The notes under the pieces are model-generated. The model made no database searches, was not told the DNA's origin, and saw only the letters and a program-made list of their open reading frames with translations. A stretch of DNA of 64,000 bases from NCBI RefSeq assembly GCF_025698545.1, contig NC_068573.1, positions 5,523,001-5,587,000 of the forward strand, given 5' to 3'. Below, piece after piece: positions 22,704 to 33,570 of the stretch. Every line of letters begins with the position of its first letter. Position 1 is the stretch's first letter. Source of the stretch: Gossypium raimondii. Taxonomy: Eukaryota; Streptophyta; Magnoliopsida; Malvales; Malvaceae. Position numbers and translations under genes: made by a program.

Positions 22704-24932
22704 TGTAACACCCCAAAAACCGAGTCAGAAGAAATTGGGTTTTGAAATCAAGAGAGGTCATCCCTCGATTTTGAGTTTAGACTTTGGAAATTTTTGTCAA
22801 GTAAATCGGTTTGGTTCAGTGGTTAAGTGTTCTGGTTATGTGTGTGAGGTTCTGGGATTGAACCCTGTTTCTGGAAATTTTGTTATTTTGCTTAAACCCT
22901 TACCTAGGAATGTGTAGTTTATAAGTTAATTGTATGCAATTGATATCAAGAATGAGTCTATTGGTTTAATGGTAAAGCCTCAGCCTACCCTTCGGTCCTA
23001 TGTTTGAGTCTCGATAAAAGCTATGGAGATGTTTTCCTGAACTGCCTTGTGGGGTAGTTTATTTTAGTTAAAATTCCCCCGAAACAAAAACTTCCTTTGT
23101 TGTTCATGGTTCTTATTTTTTTATTTATTTTCTAATGTTACTTTTGGTTTCTTTCTTCACCATTTCAAGTTCATTTCTTTTTTATATGTTACATTACGTT
23201 GATTTTGTACGGGATATGACTTCTCCTTTTAGTTCAATTCGCTGGCTGGTAAGTTTGATTCAAGTTCTGGTGTCGAAAGTTCTTCGACGTAATTTCGATT
23301 TTAGAATGCTAGCTTTCAGCGATTTGACTGTAAGTTAACTATTTTTTGGACAATTGCTTGTCATTTAGGGACGGGAATTCATCCTTGTGGATCCTACATC
23401 GAGTCCGTATCAGATGGGTGCCGAAACCCCTCTTTTTCTACGTTTTTAGTCATCGAAAAACGGGACTATTGCGCCACACAGCCAAAGACATGGGCTTGTG
23501 CCTAGGCAGTGTGAGCCACACCGACAAGGACATGGGCGTGTGTCCAGGCCGTGTAACTCACTGTTTATGCTTTAGAACCACACGGTCAAGGACATAGACG
23601 TGTGCCCAGGCCATGTAAGCCACACGGGCAAGGACATGGGCGTGTGTCCAGGCCATGTAACTCACTTTTTATGATTAAGAACCACATGAGCAAGGACATG
23701 GGCGTGTGTCCAGGCCGTGTGGCATATGAATAGGATATGAATCTTATTTTTGAGGCCGTGAGTGTTGCCCAACACGAGTACTAACCTCCACAATGTATTT
23801 ATGATCTAAATTTAATAGTAAGAGGACTATCTGATGCTCTAAGACTGATGATGAACAACTTGTGATCTATACGTATATCTGTTATTTTTGAACCTAAGTG
23901 AGTAAGACCCGTCAGAACGTAATGTGCTATTGTCTATGTGTACGAATTATCAAGTATGATCTTTATTCTGTTAAGTTTATTGGTACGCCTCTGGGTTGAT
24001 TTGTTGATGAAGAATATGCGATATCTGAACATGTTAGACTAATTGTTGCTGATTCTATTTTATAACCGTGCACGTAACTTCATGACATATTTGATATGAT
24101 CTATTATGGTTAGAAAAGTTTGTTTTACAAAACATGGATTCTCATGGTTACTGATTCTGTTATTGAAAGATAGCATGTCTTACATGCTCATTACTCTGCT
24201 TCTGCATATGCATGCCATGACACAATGCATGGGACTTGGGTTGATGTTAAATAAGGAAGATTTTGTACTGGCAATTAATGATATGCATAATTAGTGGCTT
24301 GACCACATATATTTGATTGGCAGTTTAACTGTATTATAATATCAAACGTACATAACATAACAGTAAAAATCTAGGCATGACATGAGTTGTGTAATTAAAA
24401 TTGGTATAATATTTGAAAGGTTAAGTTTGCATATGTGTATATATAATGCCTAAAGTTTGAATGATTCAAATGGTAGAATGGTCTTGTATCATAAGGTTTG
24501 TTCTTGAATTGAATGATTAATTTGATGAATTGGTTAGTGATGAAACATTTAATGTATTATTTGAGGTATTAGATGTACCTGTTACGTTAAAAACAAGTTG
24601 AATGTGAATTTGGCCAACTTGTTAGGCTATTGTGAATTGTACAATTTGAACCATTTGGAAACATGCAGTCACATTGCGGCAAGGAACCTCCGAAGTCACG
24701 ACATCAATCTAATATTTTAAAATTTTTACAGTTTGGTCCTTATTCAACCTTGGATCACCTTAAGAGCTTTCGCAAGCTTGTAAAAGACTCGAAAATGAAT
24801 GTATAACATATTCTGAATGAGTATTATGATTAATTACACATTTACTGGTTAAATTGAATCGTAGTTGTTCTAGCAACGAATGTGGCATCCCTAACTTGGA
24901 CCCGGCGATCGAGTCAAGTATGTGTTGTTACA
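22704..24932 (+). repeat. Solo LTR of a Gypsy-type element
   Basis: It starts TGTAACACCCC and ends GTTGTTACA, inverted short ends typical of a large plant Gypsy LTR. There is no internal coding region and no second copy in the window. It contains tRNA-like A/B box pairs (22,811-23,013), a minisatellite (23,474-23,722) and a GC-richer end around 24,890-24,920. ORFs inside (22696-22917, 23135-23338, 23346-23597, 24106-24294) show no domain and are not considered genes. The five bases on either side (AATAA and CTAAT) do not match, so no target duplication supports the exact borders. Confidence 0.65.
23474..23722 (+). repeat. Degenerate minisatellite with GTGTG/CACAC palindromic core
   Basis: About five copies of a unit close to 'caaggacatgggcgtgtg' plus 'tccaggccgtgta' occur, alternating with spacers that contain CACAC. 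Units are spaced about 45-75 bp. They are GC-rich against an AT-rich background, and each unit can fold because GGCGTGTG is followed by CACACG-like words. Confidence 0.75.
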
Positions 24933-25423
24933 CTAATATATCAAACATTCTACCTTATAATCTTACATTCTCGTAATCTTACCAACCACCATCGCCAACA
25001 AGCATGAATTTCAATTCAAAATCTATTTGTTCATGTATTTTTCATGATTAGTCTCTAATTATAGTAAACATGCTATAATAAAATAAATCATAGTAAAATA
25101 TACCTGAAGAACATCACCGTCATCACCTTGGCTATTATTAGGAACACTATTATAAGTACTAAAAAACTTTGTTATCATAGTAGCATTTATAAATTAATAG
25201 TAAAAATAATTTATCAAACAATCAAAAAAATTTCGCTTACGATGCTTAAAAGTTATCAGAAACACATTGTACCAAATTTCAATACCGTATATAAGTTATA
25301 ATAAAATCTTATGATGCTCTAATCAATTATTTATAATTTATAATTCAATTTAAAAAAATATAATCCAACCATTCAATAATAACAAGTCAATAAAACTCAA
25401 TTAGATCTTCTCTGATGCTAGTC
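24933..25423. other. Intergenic, no gene seen
   Basis: AT-rich sequence after the solo LTR, without recognised ORF or repeat. If the CACTA element continued past the LTR insertion, its subterminal words should reappear here; I do not see them. Confidence 0.45.
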
Positions 25424-26575
25424 TCAAGACCCAATTTTAGACCCATGGATGTACTGGGCTTACACTACCTCAAGGCCCAATAATAAGATCAAAGGCCAAG
25501 CAAATCAAACCAAGATTTGATCAAAGACAATATGTGAGGATGAATCTTTTTGAGGAAACGAGGAATGATACATGCAAGAAATGGGTGAAATTTATTAAAT
25601 TTCGTTCACCGAAGCTGCCAGTTTTTATGTTTGGGTTATCAGCAGACTTGTGACGACTTTTTGGATGGGATCCAGGCATTTCTTGGTTAAGATGTCTTCA
25701 TGGCGTTCGAAGATCTATCTCTTAGCTTCGAAACGCACTTTGAATCACTCAATTTTGATATGACAGAAATTTCTAGACAGGATTATGACGGGAATTATGA
25801 GTTTCGGGCTTTTAATTCGAGTTTAAATCATATTTAGTTCGAGTTTTAGGCTTAATTTTTATTATATATGAGCCCAATATTTTATTCATCAGCTTTTATT
25901 ATTTTATTATTTTTTATTCCAAATTTTTTAAAATTATTAAGTATTTTAAGTTATTTATGATCGTTTTATGTCAATAAGAAAATTTAGTTTAAAACTACTT
26001 ATTGTTTAGGTTAATTAGAGTTCTAGTATACTTAAGAGTTTTATTTAGATTTATTTAGCTAGCCTATATAAATGTCTTTACATTGTATACAAAATCAATT
26101 TCATTATTATTCAACAACTTCTCTTTTGAGTTAATAAATTCTCTTTAAGTTTTTCTTTTCAAGAATTTTTTAAGTTCTCTTTTAGAAGAGTTTAAACAAT
26201 CTTTTCAGGTTGTGTAGATCATCTTCAATTTTTTTCTTGTCAAATTTTCTTTCTTGGAGGGAAAATTGGAGTCACCTAAAGGGGGTTGTGGATTCTTCTT
26301 CTTTCCAAGGTTTCTTAGGACTTCTACATGCCTCGTTCTATCTTTTCCATCTATATTCTTTGTTTTCTTCCTTATTTCTCTAATCTTTGATTTATTGTTC
26401 TATTTTATTTATCTTATTTATTTATTTTAATTGTTTTATCTAACTTGGATTTGATTGTGTTTGATTGCGTTTCAGGTTATGTCAAAATCCAAATTTCTTT
26501 TCGAACATCTAAAGCCCTAAGTCAGATCTGCGACTTGGACAAACTTTACAATCCTATCCCGCACTCATCTGTATC
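25424..26575 (+). repeat. Possible solo LTR or LTR fragment
   Basis: The stretch has the compositional order of an LTR: a mixed-composition left half (25,430-25,830), an AT-rich middle, a TATA box (CCTATATAAATG, about 26,064-26,075) and a pyrimidine-rich R/U5-like part to about 26,540. Borders TGAT...ATCA are tentative and no target duplication was found. Confidence 0.35.
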
Positions 26576-28085
26576 ATTATCAAATTTCACTTAATCAAAA
26601 AGTGCAAATTACTAATACTCTCTATCACAATTTTAGTCAAATTTCAAGCATATTTAATTATAAGAATTTAATCGTCAAATATCATGCATAATATAACTCA
26701 ATAAAAAATTTTCTAATTTAAAAAAAAACTTTAAAATAATAATATTTTTCTCTCCTAAAGAAAGATCAATTTTACCAGAAACCAAAAAAAAAAAAAAGAA
26801 AAAGAAAATAGTGGAAGGAACATACTGATATGGTTTATATTGATTTCCTAGGCATGCAAAACCTAAAAATCTTTAAGTACTGCTTGAGCGGTAAAAGGTT
26901 GTGGTGGCTGGAGCTACTATAAGGTTGGGGTTTGAGTCTCACTCTTAGTGTTTTCTTTTTGCCGAAAAATTATTTTATAGATAGATTGATAAAAAAATTC
27001 ATGGTCAAATGGTTAAGGGAGATGTGATTTTTTGTTTTTTTTTTCTTTCCAGAATTGTTTAGAAAATGAGAACAATGAAAAAGAAAGATCAGAGAATGGT
27101 GAAAAATTTTAAGTTGGTATCGATAATGTGTTGTGAAATAAATAATAAAAAGAGCAAATAATAAGAAAAGGAAAAGTACATATTTTTATTCATCTATAGA
27201 GATATATACAATGTTTCTCACAAATTTATATTTATGATTCTGAAAAAGGAAAAATAGTCGACAAAGAAGAGAATGAAGAAGTAAATGATAAGTTAATGGA
27301 AAATGTTTAATGGGTAATATTATTTTTAAAAATTAAATAAATAAAATAATTTTTTTATTAAGTGATAAGCGGTTTTATTAAATATTATTAAACTTTTCTG
27401 TCAGATGATTTTAATCTAAATTATTAAACCTATTTTAAAAATTAAATTATCAAATATATTAATTTCAGTTAATAAAAGTTATCCAATGGGTAATCAAATA
27501 AGTTGTTATATAAAATTAAAATATATAATCATTGATACTTGAGTTCTAAATCTACTACTAATTAGTCTTTTCAAAACATAATCTACTGGTTTAGTTGATA
27601 CATCATAATCTTGTTTATTTAGTAAGTACGAATGTCATTATTGAAACTCTGTCGGTCTACCCTCTATCTTTAATTCTTTAAAAATCTTTCAAAAGTTTTA
27701 AAAATTATGGATTGGATTTTAATTTTGCACGAAGACATGAATTGAGCGTGTTTATTTTCTTATTTAAGAGTTTAGACGAGTTATGGGTAGTTTTATACAT
27801 TGTATCAACTTAAAATTTTTGAGATACTTTCACAATTGAATTAATTTTTTTAAAAAAATTAAAAATTAGATACAAATTATTAATAAAATTCAATAGATGT
27901 AATTGTTTAGTTAACAGTATATATTAAATATTAAACAGTTTGCTAATCTTAATTTGTAAGTAATTTCAGGTTTAGATTAGTAATAATCCTAGCTAATTAT
28001 TATAGATTTTGGCTTCCATAAGTGTAATTAATGAGTATAAAATATAATGATGCTGTCCCTGCTTAAAACTTTGAAAACAATTAGG
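26576..28085. other. AT-rich intergenic with SINE/LTR-like scraps
   Basis: No gene. Short segments at 26,880-26,945 and 26,998-27,030 resemble the tRNA-like boxes of the 22.8-kb LTR (a TGGTCAAATGG A-box word and a GGGTTTGAGTCTC B-box-like word). 27,731-27,808 resembles the 3' part of the SINE-like repeat at 42,569. The rest is A/T-rich. Confidence 0.4.
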
Positions 28086-28465
28086 GATAATAATTTTTTG
28101 ACCTCTAACTTTACAAAAGAATCATTTTAACCATCCATTTAATTTTTCACCTTTTTAGCCCTTAAACTTGTATTTCTTTTTTGTTAACTTTGCTGATGTG
28201 GATGAAACATAGACATTTAATTAATTTTTAAAATTTTAAAAGTATTTTTATATTTTTAATAATCTGAATGATTTTAATTTTTAAAAATAATTAATGCGGA
28301 TATATCATCTACGTGGTAATCCACGTGTATGCAACGTTAATAAAGTTTAAAAAATATTATTTTTCATTTATTTGGTGTGATTTGACAAAATGTAGATTTA
28401 AGGACTAAAGTGACTTTTACACAGTAAAATAAGTGAAAATGCAAAACAAATATTGAAAAGACTCA
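28086..28465. mobile_element. Weak inverted-repeat MITE-like element
   Basis: The left arm phrase 'tagcccttaaacttgtattt' has an inverted imperfect partner at about 28,375-28,440 (reverse complement of 'tttaaggactaaagtgac'). Central sequence includes CACGTGG-like words. Divergence is high and the borders are approximate. Confidence 0.4.
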
Positions 28466-28813
28466 TGGACAATGACCTGATTTTGTATGAATTAGCACAA
28501 AAAGTCCGAATAAGTCAAAGAATTTAATTTGTTAGTCCTTAATTATTGGAACACTAATAACGGTGAATATCCGTTGCCAATATCTATATAATCACACACA
28601 AAAATCAAGAAATATATATTATAATAATGTATTCTTTGAAACCCAAAACTTATCATCGTCCAACAAACCCTAAAGAGTGATGGAAGATAAAAAGAAAAGC
28701 AAAAATAAAACCAAAATAAAGAACCTGTTCTCTTGGATGCCAACAATATCCCGGAACAACTCAAATAAACAAACTGAAATGTGTATATAAATTATATATT
28801 ACAATACTTGAAG

Positions 28814-28841
28814 CATATATATATATATATATATATATATA
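28814..28841. repeat. (AT)n microsatellite
   Basis: An uninterrupted AT run about 30 bp downstream of the 3' end of the minus-strand HLH gene coding region. It is likely length-variable. Confidence 0.9.
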
Positions 28842-28871
28842 AGTTTAGTGAAGAAACAAAAATGGCAGTGA

Positions 28872-29258
28872 TTATTGCTGTAGAAATTGTCTGAGGATGT
28901 TTGCATTAATATTGCTGCTTTCAGTCTCTGATGAATTCAATAACTCTGATATCCGATTGCTTAAATCATCAACCTCTCCATTCAGCTTCTTAATGTGATT
29001 GCATGTCTCATCCAGAAGCTGCAACATGTCACCGAGAATTTAAATAATGATCGCAACTCGAGAAATATCGATTAGCATTTAAAATTAACCAAATCTTACC
29101 TTGGCTGCATTTCTTTTCTTCTTCTTGTTAGTTGATAAAAGTTCTCTAAGTCTGAGGCTAAAATCTTCGTTTTCATTGCTTCTGCTGCCACTTGATCTTT
29201 CGTTGCTTCTTCCACTTGATCTTTCGTTGCTTCTTCCACTTGATCTTTTGCTAGACAT
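28872..29258 (-). CDS. PRE-like: Atypical HLH protein, PRE/ILI (paclobutrazol-resistance) family
   Basis: The two exons are complement(29100-29258) and complement(28872-29018), with an 81-bp GT-AG intron (GTAAGA donor, TTGCAG acceptor); together they encode 101 residues. The second exon begins LLDETCNHIKKLNGEVDDLS, the helix-loop-helix part seen in Arabidopsis PRE1-6 and rice ILI1. The intron lies just before this second helix, as I recall for that family. Helix 1 is FSLRLRELLS. There is no basic DNA-binding motif ahead of the HLH, as usual for PRE proteins, which act as antagonists of other HLH proteins and promote cell elongation downstream of brassinosteroid, gibberellin and auxin. Unusual are the N-terminal Ser/Arg/Asn repeats, a lysine-rich loop (NKKKKRN) and a C-terminal extension ending LRQFLQQ. 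The frame is intact; expression is unknown. Confidence 0.82.
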
Positions 29259-29337
29259 TGTGGTGCAAAGGGAGAGGTTGATGTTTAGTTATAGAGTTTT
29301 TTTCAGTGGTGTATTTAGTAACTGAAAGCAACAAGTG

Positions 29338-29346
29338 TTTATATAG
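29338..29346 (-). promoter_or_regulatory. Candidate TATA box of the PRE-like gene
   Basis: On the minus strand CTATATAAA lies about 80 bases before the ATG at 29258, giving a predicted 5' UTR of roughly 50 bases. A second TA-rich word (around 29,380) is a weaker alternative. Confidence 0.5.
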
Positions 29347-29828
29347 ATGGTGTATAGAGTAGTAGCCTAATATAGTGTTTATATATAAAAATATTTGTAC
29401 TAATGACATCGTATAAATCGAATATTTGATGGGAAAGCATAAACTTAGGGACATGAGTTAGGCCCATTTGTCCAAAATCAGCATAACTGATTTGTGTTGA
29501 GGAATTATAGGGATTTTCTTTAGAGGTTGTTGTTTGTCTTTGAGTCAATAACATGATGAACATGCGTATGCAATTGACTAAATGATGGAAATTTATGAAG
29601 CATTATAATCCTTTCTCCATAACTAGTGGGGTTTTACTTGATTTATTAACACCACCCCCCAAAATCCTATGGTCAATAAGCTACTGATAGGGGGTTTAAA
29701 GTGAAATAATTAATAGGGTGTTGGTCGGTGAGCAAGAATAGGGTAATAAAATTAGAAATTTGGAGTTCATTTTCAAGCAAAAACAAAACTTATTGACAAT
29801 TTTTTAAGTTTATGAGGTAGTTGTTACG

Positions 29829-30082
29829 CAAAAAAAAATGGACAATTAGTCATTATACAATAGATTAAAGAGTAAACTGATATTTTCTGTTAAAAATTTC
29901 AGTGTAGTTATTAGAATAACCAAACAGTTATAGATGGCATACCATATATATTTTATGCAAACATACAAGGATTAGTTTTAAAATTATAAATTGATGGAAT
30001 TTTCAAAGACTAGTTTGCTCTTTAATCTAATGCGTAAAAATTAATTTACTTTTCATTTTTAGTAGAGGGTCAAATGCAATCG
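29829..30082. mobile_element. MITE, family X (AGATTRCATTT ends), left-truncated copy
   Basis: The right end (through 'caaatgcaatc') and interior (words near 'attaaagagtaaactgat', 'tctttaatctaatgcg') match the full-length copy at 53220-53527. The left terminal ~15 bp is missing or diverged. It lies about 570 bp upstream of the PRE-like gene start. Confidence 0.7.
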
Positions 30083-31086
30083 ACTCCTTATATAAAGTCC
30101 TTCATAATTCTTTTACCTTGTTAGGAATACCTTAATTTCTAACCATTTCAAGTTATATATGAATATGAAATTGAGTTTTAATATATATAATTCTTTAGGG
30201 ATTCATATTTCAGAACAATTTAACAATGGGTTTGGTGTTGTTGGGAAGAATGGTGGCAATAATAATAATTGAGATGTGAATCTTGAAATTCTAGATGGTA
30301 TCTGAGATAACAAAAGAGTTGGAAGTGTAAAACTAAAGCTTGAAAATCTGATAATTTGGTCTCCCATGAGGTTGATCATTAATTCTATTTGTCTCTCTCA
30401 CACACGTTGTCGTTGTTGCTTCATATTGATCATTCATTGTTTGTTTGTTTCTTCTTTTTGATGCTCAATTTGCTACAACTTTTTGAGGCCCATGAAATTA
30501 GTAAAATAAGGAAATATATATTTGTTTGCAAGTTCAAGCAACATCAATTACAAACATAAAGTTAAAAATAAAATAAAATAAAAAAGTACTCCACCAAACA
30601 TAAAGCAAGAGATTCATTAAAACTTGTATATATATATATATAAGTTTAGTACTCACAGATTCTGCTGAATAATAGCCAAGTTCTCTCTAGCTGGCTTCAG
30701 TAAACTCACTCACCTTGTGAACAAATTGCGAGGTATACACTTGTAGTGTTAGAAGTCATATTTGAACCCTTTGTCCAAATAGCCATCCACAATGTTTTAA
30801 GGCTTAAAAATAGATTTAGAAACCTGAGGGGAAAGGTTCTATTTCTTGCTATATATTGCTGGCCTTTCAAGAAGAAGAGAGCAAAGACCAGAGCATATCC
30901 CATCGCCAACAGCTAGCATGCATGGCAGTGGCACACCAAAATTCCTTGACACCCGATGGGTCGGTACTGTTTCGTTATGTTACTTACACACCACTCTTTG
31001 CTTGTTTACTGCGTTAAAATGACTCACATTTGGCAGCAACTTCTTCCCCATTAGTGCTCTGCTCAGAGGGTGAGTACGAAGCAGTC
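30083..31086. other. Intergenic, with a mixed-composition patch at 30,650-31,080
   Basis: The patch 30,650-31,080 has near-random codon-like composition, unlike the flanking AT-rich DNA. It holds a minus-strand 67-codon ORF (30706-30909) with a hydrophobic N-terminus that I cannot assign. It could be an unannotated non-coding RNA, an exon of an unknown gene or a captured fragment. The remainder has only A/T tracts and a TA run near 30,630-30,642. Confidence 0.4.
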
Positions 31087-31393
31087 AGATTACATTTTAC
31101 CTCTTCTATTTAAAAAAAAGAATAAATTCGTTATACCTATATGTTAGATGAATAAATTGGTCATTTTTACTAAAAATGTCATCCCCTTATACTATTAAAA
31201 ATTAATATAGATGATAGAATAATTAGACAGTGACACATGGTGTGTAATATATATCTTATGTTAATGTATATGGACCAATTTTTAACAATAAAATAGATTT
31301 TTTTAACAGAAAATCAATTTATTTTATTACCTAACGTATAAAGATTAATTTATCCATTTTTTACATATAGGGTATGATGCTTTTACCGTTGGC
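31087..31393. mobile_element. MITE, family X, nearly full-length copy
   Basis: It begins CAGATTACATTTTACC and contains the inner words 'actattaaaaattaatatag', 'gacacatggtgtgtaatata' and 'gaccaatttttaacaa', in the same order as in the 53220-53527 copy. The right terminus has decayed. Confidence 0.75.
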
Positions 31394-32289
31394 TCCTAAC
31401 CTCCATTAATACTTGGTTCCACATAGATGAAGGCGAATGTAATTATAGAAAATCGAGATTTAAGCAAGAAGAAAATTGGATTTTGAGCCTAACATGAAAC
31501 TATAAACCCACTTTCAATACCCCCAAAGACCCAAAGTGAGCTTTGGGTCCAAAATCAGTGTTCTCAAGGGCACTACCCATTAGTGCCCTTGCATGTTAGG
31601 GTCTAGAATTCAGTGCATGCGTTTCATGTGATAGGCCACTCTAATCTTTTGGTAGGATATCAATTTGTATATACCTTTTTGTATTAATTGTATAAATATA
31701 AAGATTATTAAATGTATGATATTATCATATTCAAAACTATCAGGAAACAATGATTTTGGGTGATCGAAAGTCAGAACCTAAGTGCATGGGTAGAGGGCAT
31801 GGGGGTGGACTGGAAAAGCATGCAGCTTAATAACTTTGCGGCCTTGCCTAGGGTTTATCATTTATGGCCATGCTTAATAATTACCATTAGTAGCCAGCAT
31901 TATTTTTAATAAATAAATAAGAAAAAGAAAAGGTAAATATTATAGCATATTTTGGGGATGCTCCTTTTGCTTTTTAGGTCCATTTCCATGAATGTTTTAT
32001 ACTTTATCTCGGCCTTAATCTGCAATAGCTAAAGTGGGTTGCAGAAAGTTTAATAATATGACTTTACTATACTCCTGGAATGCTTCAAAAAGCTTTCAAT
32101 GCTTTGTTAAATCTGTCTGTTCAGTGATTTAAAGATATATATTTTTATTATTTTCAAAAATATCGATGTTCAAAATGTAAAAATCATTACCAGTTAATAT
32201 TATGTTAAGGTAAACACAACTTCTAAGGTCAAATTCTGCTTTTGGCCCCTATACTATATTAATATTTAAGATATAGTCCTTTTACTTTA

Positions 32290-32567
32290 GGGTAAATTAC
32301 ATTAGTAATCACCCAACTATGATTTTTTTCTTTTTAGTCACTCAACTATAAAAATTACAAAATAGTCACTCAACGATTCAATTTAATTTGTCCTTTTTAT
32401 CACCCAACTATCATAGGTTTTGGTGTTTCCATTTTCACGTTAGCCACTAGTGACAAAAAGATAAAATTGAATAGTTGGGATATCATTTTGTAACTTTTAT
32501 TGTTGGATGACCAAAAAGGAAGAAAAAAACATAATTGAATAACTACGTTCTAATATTGTTTACCATA
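32290..32567. mobile_element. Foldback MITE with GGGTAAATTACA ends
   Basis: The left arm GGGTAAATTACATTAG...AATCACCCAACTATG...TTTTAGTCACTCAACTAT is matched on the opposite strand from 32,567 leftward (GGTAAACAATATTAG...TTTTTGGTCATCCAACAAT). Arms of about 90 bp enclose a short centre. TACTTTA occurs on both flanks and may be the remains of a target duplication. Mutator-like is the likeliest class. Confidence 0.75.
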
Positions 32568-33429
32568 TACTTTAATTTGATATAATTTGATTTTTCTACT
32601 TTTATAAAATGCTTAAGAGTGTTTGTTTTTAAAGAAAAATCCAATTAAACAACTTAATCCAATAAAAATTTACGTGAAGTAAATCACCATTAATCAGTCA
32701 CCAATTTGATTAGGAAAATTACGAAATGTCTTTACGTAATTAAAATAAGTTATATTATTTGAGGGTAATTTAGTCTTTTTATTTAAAAGACAATAAAATA
32801 TAGGATTTGAATCGAATCAATTGTATTAATAAAACTTTTAATTTACCATTCAACCAAAGTTTTATTTTAATATTTTATACATTTTAATTTTATTATGCAC
32901 ACTTTATTACCTCCATTAATTGTATATATAAATGTATTTGATTGAGTTGGTCCCACAAGTTAACTTAACACCATCTCAAGATTGATGATAATACAATAAT
33001 AAATTTTAAATCTATTTTAAAAAAATTAACATCATACATATTTCATTTGCTATTATTATTAATTAGCTTTAAGCAATACGTTTCATTATTTATTGTATTT
33101 TATTTTTAAACACACATTTGTACTATAAATATGTGATTTTCACATGCATATGCGTGTGATAGAATCTTTTCAAAAATAATGCTAACTAAAATAGCATTAA
33201 TAATTAATGGTGTTAACAATTTGAACAAATGATTAATTATAGTATAAAGATGAAATTTCAATTTTAGCACAGTTAAAGGAACCAAAACCATAAATTAACC
33301 AATTTTAATCTAAAATTTTCCAATCACAATAAATAGGAAAATAAAATTTATACAAAATCAACTTTTGCTCAAAGTAGAGGCCCAAGATTGATATTGTTAG
33401 CCTAAATTTATATTTGTCTAACCCATAAT
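32568..33429. other. AT-rich intergenic, no gene seen
   Basis: No ORF with a recognisable product and no clear repeat boundary. The minus-strand ORF 33106-33291 is low-complexity hydrophobic and is not supported. Confidence 0.5.
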
Positions 33430-33570
33430 TAGAGCCTAAACCTTTTGAGAGAGTAGATTACTATTGTAATAATTAAGAATATGTAAGTTTGAGTGTGTTT
33501 ATACTCGTTTTCTCCAATTTAAGAGTTTGAAGTGGGTTATAAGTACGATTAGACATCGCATCAAAAAATA
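33430..33570 (+). mobile_element. SINE-like fragment
   Basis: The piece from 'aagtttgagtgtgtttatac' (B-box-like AAGTTTGAGTGTG) to 'catcgcatcaaaaaa' parallels the copy at 42,569-42,705. The A-box half is poorly preserved. Confidence 0.5.

Noticed and set aside
22811..23013. Intact tRNA genes
   Set aside because: A- and B-box-like words are present, but the intervening sequence does not form a cloverleaf by eye and there is no terminator run at the expected place. Kept only as tRNA-like signals.
22696..24294. Several ORFs of 60-85 codons in the solo LTR
   Set aside because: No domain, no shared codon pattern, and the location inside an LTR with minisatellites explains them.
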